Assembly: GCA_934486895.1 (NCBI GenBank) | Contig: CAKSQZ010000001.1 | Coordinates: 62,001-126,000 of the forward strand | Source: an uncultured Eubacteriales bacterium | GTDB lineage: Bacteria > Bacillota > Clostridia > Oscillospirales > Acutalibacteraceae | Length of the DNA stretch: 64,000 nt | Reading direction: 5' to 3' | Shown: positions 8,028 to 15,169 of the stretch, piece after piece | Layout of the letters: each line of letters opens with the position of its first letter | Numbering within the stretch: the stretch's first letter is position 1 | Notes under the pieces: model-generated | What the model saw: the letters and a program-made list of their open reading frames with translations, nothing else | The model's database searches: none | What the model was told of the DNA's origin: nothing | Made by a program: the position numbers and the translations under genes

Positions 8028-9389
8028 TTATTCAACGGGCCTTTTGGATCTCTTCACAAATTTGCCCCATCCCTTTTCGCCTTTAAACTCACCGTCTTTA
8101 TAGACAAGTCTGCCGCGCGAATAAGTTTCGGTCGGGTAGCCGTGAAGCTTCACGCCCTCCCAGATCGTGTGATCAGAATCGGAATGCATATTTTCCTGAC
8201 TGATCGTGAATTCTTTGTTCGGGTCATAGATAACAATATCCGCATCCTTGCCGGCTTCGATAGCTCCTTTTTTATCGCAGCCGAATATACGGGCAGGGTT
8301 TGCCGAGCACAGCTCGACCGCTCTTTCAAAGCTGATCTTACCGTCGTTTGCGGCAGACAGCATATAGGGATACATATTCTCAATTCCTGCGCAACCGTTC
8401 GGGATCTTTCTGAAATCGTCCTTGCCCCAATCCTTTTCATAGCTTTGGAAAGGACAATGGTCGGTGGCGATCGTGTCGATATCGCCTCGTTTTATCGCAT
8501 CCCAGATAGCCTGCCTGCTTTCCTCGCCCTTCATAGGCGGCGAGCAGACGAAGTTTCTGCCGTCCTCGCGCTTATAGACATCGCTTGTGAACTCAAGATA
8601 CTGCGGACAGGTTTCGGCATAGATCTCATAGCCCTCGTCTTTCGCGCGCGTTACCTCTTTAACACCGTCTTTATTCGCAAGATGAACGATATACAGCGGA
8701 GCGTTCAGCGACTTTGCCCATCTGATCGCTCTTTCATCCGCCTCTGCTTCGACAAATTCCGGACGCGATTTATAATGATACCACGCGCTTGTTTTGCCCT
8801 TTGAGATATACCGCTCTGTAAGCATATTGACCATCTGATTGTTTTCTGCATGAACGCTGATCAAAGCGCCTATCTTCTTTGCCTTTTCAAGCACCTGATA
8901 GAAAACGCCGTCGGTCACACCGAAATCGTAAACCATAAACACCTTAAATGATGTTACGCCTGCCTCCACTGCATCGTCCATTGTGTCGAGCAGTCCGTTG
9001 CCGACATCTTTAACTGCGATATGAAACGCGTAATCGACAGCCGCGTTCGGTGCGCACAGCTTATCGCGCCGTTTTATTGAATCTGTCATGGGTTCGTTGA
9101 AATCCTGCAGGATAAAGTCGAAAACAGTTGTTGTACCTCCGCAGGCAGCGGCGCGGGTGCCTGCAAAATAGTCATCGGACGAAACAGTGCCGCCGAACGG
9201 CATTGCAAGATGAGTGTGCGCGTCGATCGCACCCGGCAAAACATATTTGCCTGTCGCATCCACTACCTGCGCATCTTCGGCACAAAGTCCGCTGCCGATC
9301 GCGGTTATAACGCCGTCGGTCACCAGAACATCTGCCTTTGATTTGCCGTTTGAATTGATAACAGTTCCGTTTTTGATCAATAATTTCAT
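8028..9389 (-). CDS. hydA: Dihydropyrimidinase (D-hydantoinase family)
   Basis: 453-aa cyclic amidohydrolase with a complete binuclear zinc site: DAHTHL (H58, H60), carboxylated Lys in SFKVFMVY (K149), SVHAEN (H180), IVHLANK (H236) and IATDHCPF (D310). It opens the dihydrouracil ring to N-carbamoyl-beta-alanine, between PreA and the M20 amidase in the pathway. The ATG at 9389 (MKLLIKNG) is preferred over one three codons upstream, because the ribosome binding site AAAGGA overlaps the upstream ATG. It lies 35 bp before preA. Families that act on hydantoins, phenylhydantoin or dihydropyrimidines share these residues, so specificity is taken from context. Confidence 0.92.
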   Translation of the reverse strand: MKLLIKNGTVINSNGKSKADVLVTDGVITAIGSGLCAEDAQVVDATGKYVLPGAIDAHTHLAMPFGGTVSSDDYFAGTRAAACGGTTTVFDFILQDFNEPMTDSIKRRDKLCAPNAAVDYAFHIAVKDVGNGLLDTMDDAVEAGVTSFKVFMVYDFGVTDGVFYQVLEKAKKIGALISVHAENNQMVNMLTERYISKGKTSAWYHYKSRPEFVEAEADERAIRWAKSLNAPLYIVHLANKDGVKEVTRAKDEGYEIYAETCPQYLEFTSDVYKREDGRNFVCSPPMKGEESRQAIWDAIKRGDIDTIATDHCPFQSYEKDWGKDDFRKIPNGCAGIENMYPYMLSAANDGKISFERAVELCSANPARIFGCDKKGAIEAGKDADIVIYDPNKEFTISQENMHSDSDHTIWEGVKLHGYPTETYSRGRLVYKDGEFKGEKGWGKFVKRSKRPVE

Positions 9390-9469
9390 TTTACTCATCC
9401 TTTCCGATTTTCATTAAAGCATTGCGGAAAACAGTCGCATACCGACTGCTTTCGGCACGGCTTCGGGGG

Positions 9470-9497
9470 TCTCCGGTCGGTTTTACCCGACCGGAGA
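9470..9497 (-). other. 11-bp intercistronic hairpin between lipoprotein gene and hydA
   Basis: TCTCCGGTCGG / CCGACCGGAGA, a perfect 11-bp stem with a 6-nt loop, just after the stop of the substrate-binding protein gene on the minus strand. No U-run follows, so it is not a standard terminator. Such hairpins often protect the 3' end of an abundant binding-protein message and create unequal expression within an operon (inference). Confidence 0.6.
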
Positions 9498-9510
9498 AAT
9501 GGAGAAAAGA

Positions 9511-10632
9511 TTATTTGAGATTTTCGTTGTCGTTTTTATAAACCAGGACAAGTCCCGAACGCTGATATACCTGAGCGACTTCGAGTAATGTCGAGCCGGA
9601 GGCATTTGAATTGATAAGGTTGGACACCCATGTTACACCGAAATCAACGGTGCCGTTCTGAACTGCGACTGTTTCCGAAACATCGCCGCCGCCCGATACA
9701 ATATCCACATTCAGACCAACTTCATCATAGTAGCCCTTTGCTTTAGCGACATAGTAGCCCATGAACTGAGCCTGCGGGAGCCACTTGAGCTGGATTTTGA
9801 TATCCTTTTTCTCAGGTGTGCCGAACTTGCCGTCGGTCGATGCGTTTGCGGCGTCCCAATACTCTGTGGAACGGATATCATCAAGCGTTAAGCTCTGAAG
9901 CTTCGCTGCTGCCGTTGAATCGGAAAGACTGATATACTTTTTAGCAAGGTCGAGAGTCTGCTGCATTGCCTCTTCGTCCATCTTACCTGTATCGCTTACC
10001 GAATTGCCCTTGGTGTCGGTTCCGACAAGCTTTGCAACCTCTTTCGCCATATAAGACTGATGATCCGCCGATACCGATGAGCCCGCTTCAAATACGATCT
10101 TTGCGGCTTCCTCGGTGTTTTTGCAGGCGTATTCCCAGCCCTTCATCGAAGCATAGACAAACGCCTTAACGGTGTTTGGATTACTCTTTGCAAATTCCTT
10201 AGTGCAGAACAGGTTATCCTCGAGCATTGCAACACCTTCATCGTTCATATCGATGGTGGAAACGCTGTCGCCGTAGCCGTAGCCGCCTTCATAGGAATTA
10301 ACAACAAGTCCGAGCTCATTAAATGTCATTGCGGAAGCTAGCCAGATATCATCGGTGTCAAATCCGTCCATATCGAACGCCTGTGTGAGATATGAGGTGC
10401 TCTGTCCGTATTTTGTGAGCAGGGCTAAGATCTCATATTCGTTGCCGAGTCCCCAGTTGCCGACTTTGCCGGCTGCCGCTGCTTTTTTGATAATGCTTTC
10501 GCTCGACTGTGCCGAGCTGTTTGATGCGGCGGTGGTTGCTGCTGCGTCTGATGATGACGAGCTTTCGCCGCACGAGGTCAGTGCAAACGCAAACATTGCG
10601 AGCGCCAGCATAAGACAGGTGATTTTCTTCAT
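9511..10632 (-). CDS. NMT1/THI5-type ABC substrate-binding lipoprotein, circularly permuted
   Basis: 373 aa with a lipoprotein signal (hydrophobic core, LTSC, lipidated C21) and a Ser/Ala/Thr-rich linker to about residue 47. The mature part then starts in the middle of the usual family sequence: AGKVGNWGLGNEYEILALL, FDMDGFDTDDIWLASAMTF, MNDEGVAMLEDNLFC, GWEYACKNTEEAAKI, and ends that half with LTLDDIRSTEYWDAANAS (~250-264). After a short linker (TDGKFGTPEKK) comes what is normally the N-terminus: IKIQLKWLPQAQFMGYYVAK, VDIVSGGGDVSETVAVQNG, VDFGVTWVSN, VYQRSGLVLVYKND, and the protein stops. It is therefore a circular permutant in one uninterrupted frame. The family binds thiamine-pyrimidine, riboflavin, nitrate or taurine-like ligands; here pyrimidines or their breakdown products are likely by context. 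Confidence 0.9.
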   Translation of the reverse strand: MKKITCLMLALAMFAFALTSCGESSSSSDAAATTAASNSSAQSSESIIKKAAAAGKVGNWGLGNEYEILALLTKYGQSTSYLTQAFDMDGFDTDDIWLASAMTFNELGLVVNSYEGGYGYGDSVSTIDMNDEGVAMLEDNLFCTKEFAKSNPNTVKAFVYASMKGWEYACKNTEEAAKIVFEAGSSVSADHQSYMAKEVAKLVGTDTKGNSVSDTGKMDEEAMQQTLDLAKKYISLSDSTAAAKLQSLTLDDIRSTEYWDAANASTDGKFGTPEKKDIKIQLKWLPQAQFMGYYVAKAKGYYDEVGLNVDIVSGGGDVSETVAVQNGTVDFGVTWVSNLINSNASGSTLLEVAQVYQRSGLVLVYKNDNENLK

Positions 10633-10681
10633 AATTCATACTTCCTTTTCTAAAAAATTTATACAATGTGAAAAGCGGCAG

Positions 10682-11776
10682 TTATCTGCGTTTTTTCAAC
10701 AAAATACCTTGAACGCATATCAGCACCAGATAAAGAACGATACCGATAAGGCAAGCGAGCACTATGTATGCCCATGCTGTTGTGAATGCCGAGGAATTGA
10801 TATTATCCTTGATCATTCTGCCTACTCCGCAGGCAAACTCACCGTCGGTGAAGTACTCTGCGACTACCGCCGCTATTACCGAAAGCGGCAGGCTTACTTT
10901 AAGCGCCGTGAATATATACGGCACCGAATTGGGCAATCTGAGCTTTAAAAGCACTGTTGTTTTGCCGGCGGCATAAGATGTCATCAGATCCTCGGAAAAC
11001 GGTTTTAATTCCGTTAGTCCGCGATAGGCATTAACGCTCATCGCCGCCATACAGCAAAGCGTTACGACCAGCACCTTTGACACGATACCTTTGAAGCCGT
11101 TGTCATTCGAGATCTTGAGCATCTTTGTCCAATACATCATTATCGGAGCAAGCGCCACGATCGGGATCGCATTGAACACCGATACTATTGTGAGTCCGCC
11201 CTTGCCCCATGTGGGAAACAGCGACGCGATCACTGCAATAAAATAACCTATCAGCGAACCGATTATAAGTCCTATTACCGAGACGCGCAATGTGTAGACC
11301 ACATTATCCATCATATCGGGCTTAGGGGTATAAGCGCCGACCGACGACCAGTCTGTTTGCGGAAGCATATCTTCAAACAAAACGGAGATTATTTTTTTAG
11401 GCTTCGGAAGGAATATCTCAGATGTATTGAACAGCCAAAGCAATGCGCCGTTTTGCCACTGCGCCGGCAGGAATGCTCCGAACGCAAGCGGATATGCCGC
11501 TGTTGTTGCTTTTTTGAAGCCTTTGCGGCTATACAGCGACACCGCTTCGGGCTTTGCTTTCAGATCGTATATTCCAAGTATCAAAACATACACTCCGACA
11601 ATGCCTATCATAAAATAACCGAGATAGTATATCGCAAGCGGCAAAGCGTACCACGCCGATAAACCGCTCATATTCGGAAGATACAGTGTGCCTGTTGCGG
11701 CGTGAATCGCTGTGATCGCTGCCTGAACCGCTATAAGAGATATTCCTGCGATAAGTCTTCTTTTGCTTTTTTTCAT
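10682..11776 (-). CDS. ABC transporter permease (NMT1/ThiX-like), long N-terminus
   Basis: 364-aa inner-membrane permease. Residues ~150-350 form the BPD_transp_1 core with several membrane helices and the coupling region (AYRGLTELKPFSEDLMTSYA, LPNSVPYIFTALKVSLP). About 110 N-terminal residues add two to three further hydrophobic segments (LIAGISLIAVQAAITAIHA, PLAIYYLGYFMIGIVGVYV) not found in short permeases. Its ATG overlaps the stop of the other permease gene (ATGA at 11773-11776). It pairs with that permease, the ATPase and the lipoprotein as one importer. Confidence 0.87.
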   Translation of the reverse strand: MKKSKRRLIAGISLIAVQAAITAIHAATGTLYLPNMSGLSAWYALPLAIYYLGYFMIGIVGVYVLILGIYDLKAKPEAVSLYSRKGFKKATTAAYPLAFGAFLPAQWQNGALLWLFNTSEIFLPKPKKIISVLFEDMLPQTDWSSVGAYTPKPDMMDNVVYTLRVSVIGLIIGSLIGYFIAVIASLFPTWGKGGLTIVSVFNAIPIVALAPIMMYWTKMLKISNDNGFKGIVSKVLVVTLCCMAAMSVNAYRGLTELKPFSEDLMTSYAAGKTTVLLKLRLPNSVPYIFTALKVSLPLSVIAAVVAEYFTDGEFACGVGRMIKDNINSSAFTTAWAYIVLACLIGIVLYLVLICVQGILLKKRR

Positions 11777-12624
11777 GCTTTACCCCTCCTTTTAAAGAGT
11801 CTTGCACGAACCTGCGGTGTGAACAGTTTTTCAAGCACGCCCATGAGTGAGAATGAAAGAACACCGACTATGCCGGAGAGGAAGATGCACACCCAGAGTA
11901 TCTCACGCGCGGTGTACTGTGTTCTTACCGCCTGTGAAAGCACAACTCCGAGGCCGCCGTCGCCCTGAAGCGTATCGACAAGGACTGCCGCAGTCACTGC
12001 CATAGGAGCCGCGATTTTCAGTCCCGTGAACAAAAACGGTACGCTCGACGGTATCAGCGTTTTCACATAAAGCTCAAATTTGTTTGCATTATATGAATAC
12101 ATAAGCTCGTGGTTTTCCACCGAAACCGCTTTAAATCCGGCAAGAACATTTGTTGAGACAGGATAGAAAGTGAGTATTGCGGCGATGACTATTCTTGCTT
12201 TATCGACATCCTGTGTTATTGCGAGAACAACAGGTGCCATGCCTAGTATCGGCACCATCTGAATAAGCATAAGATACGGAAACGCAATTTTTTCGACCGG
12301 CAAAAACAAGTTCATCAGCAGTGCCAAAATAAATCCGAGCACTGTGCCGATCAGAAAGCCGTAGAGCGCTCTGAGGAGCGTTCTGCCTGCCGCAGGAAAA
12401 ACCAGCTCGGCGCATGTCAGCGAATTTCCGACCACTCTATCGGAGAAAACAAGTCCGATTATCTGATACAAATGCGGAAAATAAAGCAATGCCTGACGTT
12501 CGGGAAAGCTTGCCGCGACAACTGTCGCTATTACTTCCCAGACTGCGATTATTACCGCTACCCACACCAAGGTCACAACGATCCCCGGCACAGGCTTTTT
12601 ATACTTATGCCTGACTCTGCTCAT
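11773..12624 (-). CDS. ABC transporter permease (NMT1/ThiX-like)
   Basis: 283-aa permease with about six hydrophobic segments, including IVVTLVWVAVIIAVWEVIAT and LMLIQMVPILGMAPVVLAI, and a typical coupling loop (NVLAGFKAVSVENHELMYSY, LIPSSVPFLFTGLKIAAP). It is the second channel subunit of the importer. It lies 27 bp after the ATPase gene and overlaps the next permease by 4 bp, so heterodimer subunits are probably made in step. Confidence 0.88.
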   Translation of the reverse strand: MSRVRHKYKKPVPGIVVTLVWVAVIIAVWEVIATVVAASFPERQALLYFPHLYQIIGLVFSDRVVGNSLTCAELVFPAAGRTLLRALYGFLIGTVLGFILALLMNLFLPVEKIAFPYLMLIQMVPILGMAPVVLAITQDVDKARIVIAAILTFYPVSTNVLAGFKAVSVENHELMYSYNANKFELYVKTLIPSSVPFLFTGLKIAAPMAVTAAVLVDTLQGDGGLGVVLSQAVRTQYTAREILWVCIFLSGIVGVLSFSLMGVLEKLFTPQVRARLFKRRGKA

Positions 12625-12651
12625 TCTTCTGCATCTCCTTTCCGATAAGGG

Positions 12652-13422
12652 CTACACCCCTTCAAAGCTGTTTCTGACCTTTTCAACAAGCGCTGTGAAT
12701 TCAGGCTCTGTTCTCATTTCAAGACGGCGCGGTCTCGGGATATTTATATCGACCACCGCTGAGAGTCTGCCGGGGTGCGGCGAGAGCACGCACACTCTGT
12801 CGGACAGGAAAACCGATTCCTGAATATTGTGAGTTACAAATATAACGGTTTTGTTGGTTTTGCGCCATATCTTCAACAGGTCTATCTGAAGCTTTTCTCT
12901 TGTAAATTCATCGAGCGCCGAAAAAGGCTCGTCCATCAAAAGTATTTCGGGGCGAATAACAAGCGCTCGCGCAATACCGACTCTCTGCTGCATACCGCCC
13001 GAAAGCTCACGGGGATAATGATTGACAAACTCGGACAGTCCCACAAGATCGAGCATTTCGTCTGCCCGCTGAATGCGCTCGGATTTTCCGACTTTCATAA
13101 GTTCCAGCGGAAGCATTACATTTTTTCTGACTGTACGCCAGTCGTAAAGTACGGGGCTTTGGAACACGATGCCGTATTTTTTATCGAGTCTTGCCTGACG
13201 GGGTGTTCCGCCGCTGACCGTGACTTCGCCCGATGTGGGCTGCAGCAGGTCTGCGATTATTCTCAGCAAGGTGGTTTTGCCGCAGCCTGACGGACCGAGC
13301 AACGATATAAATTCACCCTTGTGAATGTCCAGCGTAACATCGGTAAGCGCTGTATTTTGGCTTGCGCCGTATACCATTCCGACTTTATCAAGACTTATTT
13401 CAATGTCTTTTTTCACATTCAT
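12652..13422 (-). CDS. ABC transporter ATPase (NitT/TauT/ThiZ-like)
   Basis: 256-aa cytoplasmic ATPase. Walker A GPSGCGKTTLL, signature LSGGMQQRVGIARAL, Walker B ILLMDEPFSALD and the switch His in VIFVTHNIQES are all present. It energises the pyrimidine-associated importer encoded by the next three genes. The start MNVKKDIE at 13422 is chosen because AAAGGA lies 9 nt upstream; an ATG three codons earlier overlaps that site. It is the first gene after the operon promoter and leader hairpin. Confidence 0.9.
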   Translation of the reverse strand: MNVKKDIEISLDKVGMVYGASQNTALTDVTLDIHKGEFISLLGPSGCGKTTLLRIIADLLQPTSGEVTVSGGTPRQARLDKKYGIVFQSPVLYDWRTVRKNVMLPLELMKVGKSERIQRADEMLDLVGLSEFVNHYPRELSGGMQQRVGIARALVIRPEILLMDEPFSALDEFTREKLQIDLLKIWRKTNKTVIFVTHNIQESVFLSDRVCVLSPHPGRLSAVVDINIPRPRRLEMRTEPEFTALVEKVRNSFEGV

Positions 13423-13456
13423 TACGCCCATTCCTTTCTTTTCGGCTTTTTAAAGA

Positions 13457-13497
13457 AAAAAGGCAACAACACCCCTTGCGAGGCGCCGTTGCCTTTT
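13457..13497 (-). promoter_or_regulatory. Terminator-like hairpin in the leader of the pyrimidine operon
   Basis: On the minus strand the leader holds AAAAGGCAAC then GGCGCC, an 8-nt loop, GGTGTT then GTTGCCTTTT: a continuous 16-bp stem using three G-U pairs, followed by a U-run. It lies between the promoter (13519-13547) and the first start codon (13422), with no other gene end nearby. That position suggests transcription attenuation rather than simple termination. Leader length is only ~90 nt, so a large aptamer is unlikely; a protein or translation-coupled control is possible. Confidence 0.65.
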
Positions 13498-13518
13498 CTT
13501 CGTTTAGCTTATGGTCAA

Positions 13519-13547
13519 ATTATATTGTATTTTGGGCTTTGTGTCAA
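13519..13547 (-). promoter_or_regulatory. Sigma-A promoter of the pyrimidine-degradation operon
   Basis: Perfect consensus on the minus strand: TTGACA (13547-13542), 17-bp spacer, TATAAT (13524-13519). Transcription would start near 13512 and pass through the leader hairpin into the ABC ATPase gene. Confidence 0.85.
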
Positions 13548-13754
13548 TACATTGCCCGATATTTGTAAATTGTGAATAAAAAACTCGCGGAATATGTCAT
13601 AAAACAAGAAAAACAATGCAAAACGGGCTCGATTTATATAAATTTAATGTGCGCGGTTGCCGTGAGCCTTTGTGCACGAGCACACCGACTGCCTCGGTGC
13701 TATGCATTATGCCGTGTGTTTTTGAAACTTATTTTTAATTTTGAAAATTAAATA

Positions 13755-13783
13755 TTGACAAATAGCCCGATCTGAATTATAAT
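13755..13783 (+). promoter_or_regulatory. Promoter of tRNA-Leu
   Basis: TTGACA, 17-bp spacer, TATAAT: full consensus. The intact tRNA begins 240 bp downstream because a 200-bp repeat unit lies in between. The region from 13548 to 13754 shows no gene or clear signal. Confidence 0.8.
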
Positions 13784-13814
13784 AATATAGCTTTCTGATT
13801 TTAGGAAAGTTGTT

Positions 13815-14046
13815 AATTTAATATGCGGGTATGGCGGAATTGGCAGTTTTCAACCGAGCGCTGCCGGTGGCAGATCAAGCGACGGTTGAAAAAACGAGAT
13901 GTCAAAATCGTCCGAGCGGACAGCGAGGAGAAGGATTTTGCAACAGCGAGGCGTAGCGTAGCGCGGCTGCCTGCCCACGTTACACGAGCTTTGCGTGTGT
14001 TTTTATCAAAGCAAAATTTAATATGCGGGTATGGCGGAATTGGCAG
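13815..14046 (+). repeat. 32-bp direct repeats (13815-13846 and 14015-14046) around a 168-bp hairpin-rich insert
   Basis: The two 32-bp copies are identical, start exactly 200 bp apart and contain the first 22 nt of tRNA-Leu plus 10 nt of upstream sequence. The insert holds a 10-bp stem TTTTCAACCG / CGGTTGAAAA (13847-13892) enclosing CTGCC/GGCAG, a second stem CAAAATC / GATTTTG (13903-13940) enclosing GTCC/GGAC, and a small ACACG/CGTGT hairpin followed by T residues (13982-14004). No reading frame of note is present. It may be a small integrated or repeat element; I do not recognise it. Confidence 0.75.
13825..13846 (+). pseudogene. 5' fragment of tRNA-Leu
   Basis: 22 nt identical to the 5' end of the intact tRNA at 14025 (acceptor strand through the D-arm start), after which the sequence diverges into the hairpin insert. 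It directly follows the tRNA promoter and so is transcribed first. Confidence 0.8.
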
Positions 14047-14111
14047 ACGCGCTAGATTCAGGTTCTAGTGAAGGTTCCTTCATGCAGGTTCAAGTCCTGT
14101 TACCCGCACCA
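14025..14111 (+). tRNA. tRNA-Leu (anticodon CAG)
   Basis: 87-nt class II tRNA with encoded CCA. Acceptor GCGGGTA pairs with TACCCGC. The anticodon stem CTAGA/TCTAG encloses loop TTCAGGT with anticodon CAG. A long variable arm (GAAGGTTCCTTC) and T-loop TTCAAGT are present. It decodes CUG leucine codons. An intrinsic terminator follows directly. Confidence 0.95.
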
Positions 14112-14116
14112 CAATA

Positions 14117-14145
14117 AAAGAGCCGCTTTAGCGGCTTTTTTATTT
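14117..14145 (+). terminator. Terminator after tRNA-Leu
   Basis: AGCCGC-TTTA-GCGGCT stem with A-run before and T6ATTTT after, 6 nt beyond the tRNA CCA end. Confidence 0.85.
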
Positions 14146-14219
14146 TGACGAATTTGTTTATTTGTTTCGCTTTATTATTTTATTATATAGTATAATAGAT
14201 TTTACAATATCGCGTTTAT

Positions 14220-14580
14220 CAGACGGCTGCCAAGCCAAACATTCAGTTCCGGTCGGAGGTCAAAACTAATGGTATTTATCACGGAAGTCCTATCGGAAAT
14301 CTAACAGAGCTAAAGCCGTTTTTATCCGAGCACAACAAGCCGTATATTTATTTTTCATCAAATCCGCTTTTTGCCCTGCTCTACGCAGTGAAGCCCGTTC
14401 CGAAGCCGTTTAGCTTTTATCCTTACGGTTTTGAAAAAGACGCGGTGGTTTATTCTGAATATTTTGAAAATGCATTTTTTAAGCTTTACAAGAATAAAGC
14501 CGGAAATATCCGAAAAAGAATTGCAATTTGTTCGGAATGAGCTTATGAACGACATTCAGAAACACGGGATTTTTATTTGA
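14220..14580 (+). pseudogene. Decayed remnant of a small hypothetical protein gene
   Basis: An open frame without start codon encodes GIYHGSPIGNLTELKPFLS, KPYIYFSSNPLFALLYAVK and PFSFYPYGFEKDAVVYSEYF. Near 14490 the frame must shift by +1 to continue as KPEISEKELQFVRNELM then NDIQKHGIFI and a TGA at 14578. The missing start and the internal shift (probably with an internal deletion) mark a pseudogene. I recognise the style of a small Firmicutes hypothetical family but know no function. It lies just downstream of tRNA-Leu, a common place for horizontally acquired debris. Confidence 0.6.
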
Positions 14581-14650
14581 TCGTCCGGATTCGCAAGGAA
14601 TTTCGGACATTATCCATGCAGGTATATACGCCTTTTTCGCACAAAAGGCC

Positions 14651-14681
14651 GCACCGGCAGGTGTATGAAGTCTGCCGGTGC
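14651..14681 (-). terminator. Hairpin at the end of the feo operon
   Basis: GCACCGGCAG / CTGCCGGTGC, a 10-bp perfect stem with an 11-nt loop, ~35 bp beyond the flavodoxin stop on the minus strand. The following U-run is short (CCTTTTG), so termination may be partial. Confidence 0.55.
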
Positions 14682-14716
14682 GTTTAAGAATTATTCAGAA
14701 GGATTATACTGGTTTT

Positions 14717-15136
14717 TTATACAAGTGCCGCGCCGAGCGCTTTACACTGAGCGATCGCGTCATCATCGGGAGCGTCGTTGCAAATAACGCTGTCACACGC
14801 AAGAACTGCGCCGTCAGACGCGCATCTGTCTTCCCAGTTACGCATCCACTCGCCGTCGCCCCAGCCGTAGGAGCCGAAAAGTGCGATCTTTTTACCCTTG
14901 AGTTCACTTTCGCAATCGGTGAACATCGGTTCAAACTCGCCCTCTTCAAGCACTTCTGCACCCATTGCGGGGCAGCCGAATGCTATCGCATCGTAATCCG
15001 CGACCTTTTCGGCGCTGAACTTATCGGCAAGAATAAGCTCTGCATTCGCGCCTTTTTCGGTGACGCCCTGAACTACCGCCTCAGCCATTGCCTCGGTGTT
15101 GCCTGTGCCTGTCCAATAAACTACTGCAACTTTCAT
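14717..15136 (-). CDS. Flavodoxin
   Basis: 139-aa FMN flavodoxin. The phosphate loop is WTGTGNTEAMAEAV near the N-terminus, followed by FGCPAMGAEVLEE and FGSYGWGDGEWMRNWEDR around the isoalloxazine site. It is a low-potential electron carrier that can replace ferredoxin when iron is scarce, fitting its position as last gene of the iron-uptake operon. The ATG at 15136 is preceded by GGAGGTG; a TTG one codon earlier also exists. It lies 33 bp after the DUF3793 gene. Confidence 0.92.
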   Translation of the reverse strand: MKVAVVYWTGTGNTEAMAEAVVQGVTEKGANAELILADKFSAEKVADYDAIAFGCPAMGAEVLEEGEFEPMFTDCESELKGKKIALFGSYGWGDGEWMRNWEDRCASDGAVLACDSVICNDAPDDDAIAQCKALGAALV

Positions 15137-15169
15137 CAATTCACCTCCGTTACAATTACTTTAGATATA

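Noticed and set aside
9511..10632. Possibility that the lipoprotein gene is frameshifted or two half genes
   Set aside because: One continuous frame with both halves complete, one lipobox and one stop; circular permutation explains it better.
13823..14068. 81-codon open frame across the tRNA-Leu fragment and insert
   Set aside because: It reads through tRNA sequence and hairpins, has no ribosome binding site and no protein-like composition; ICGYGGIGRRAR is the usual false translation of tRNA-Leu.
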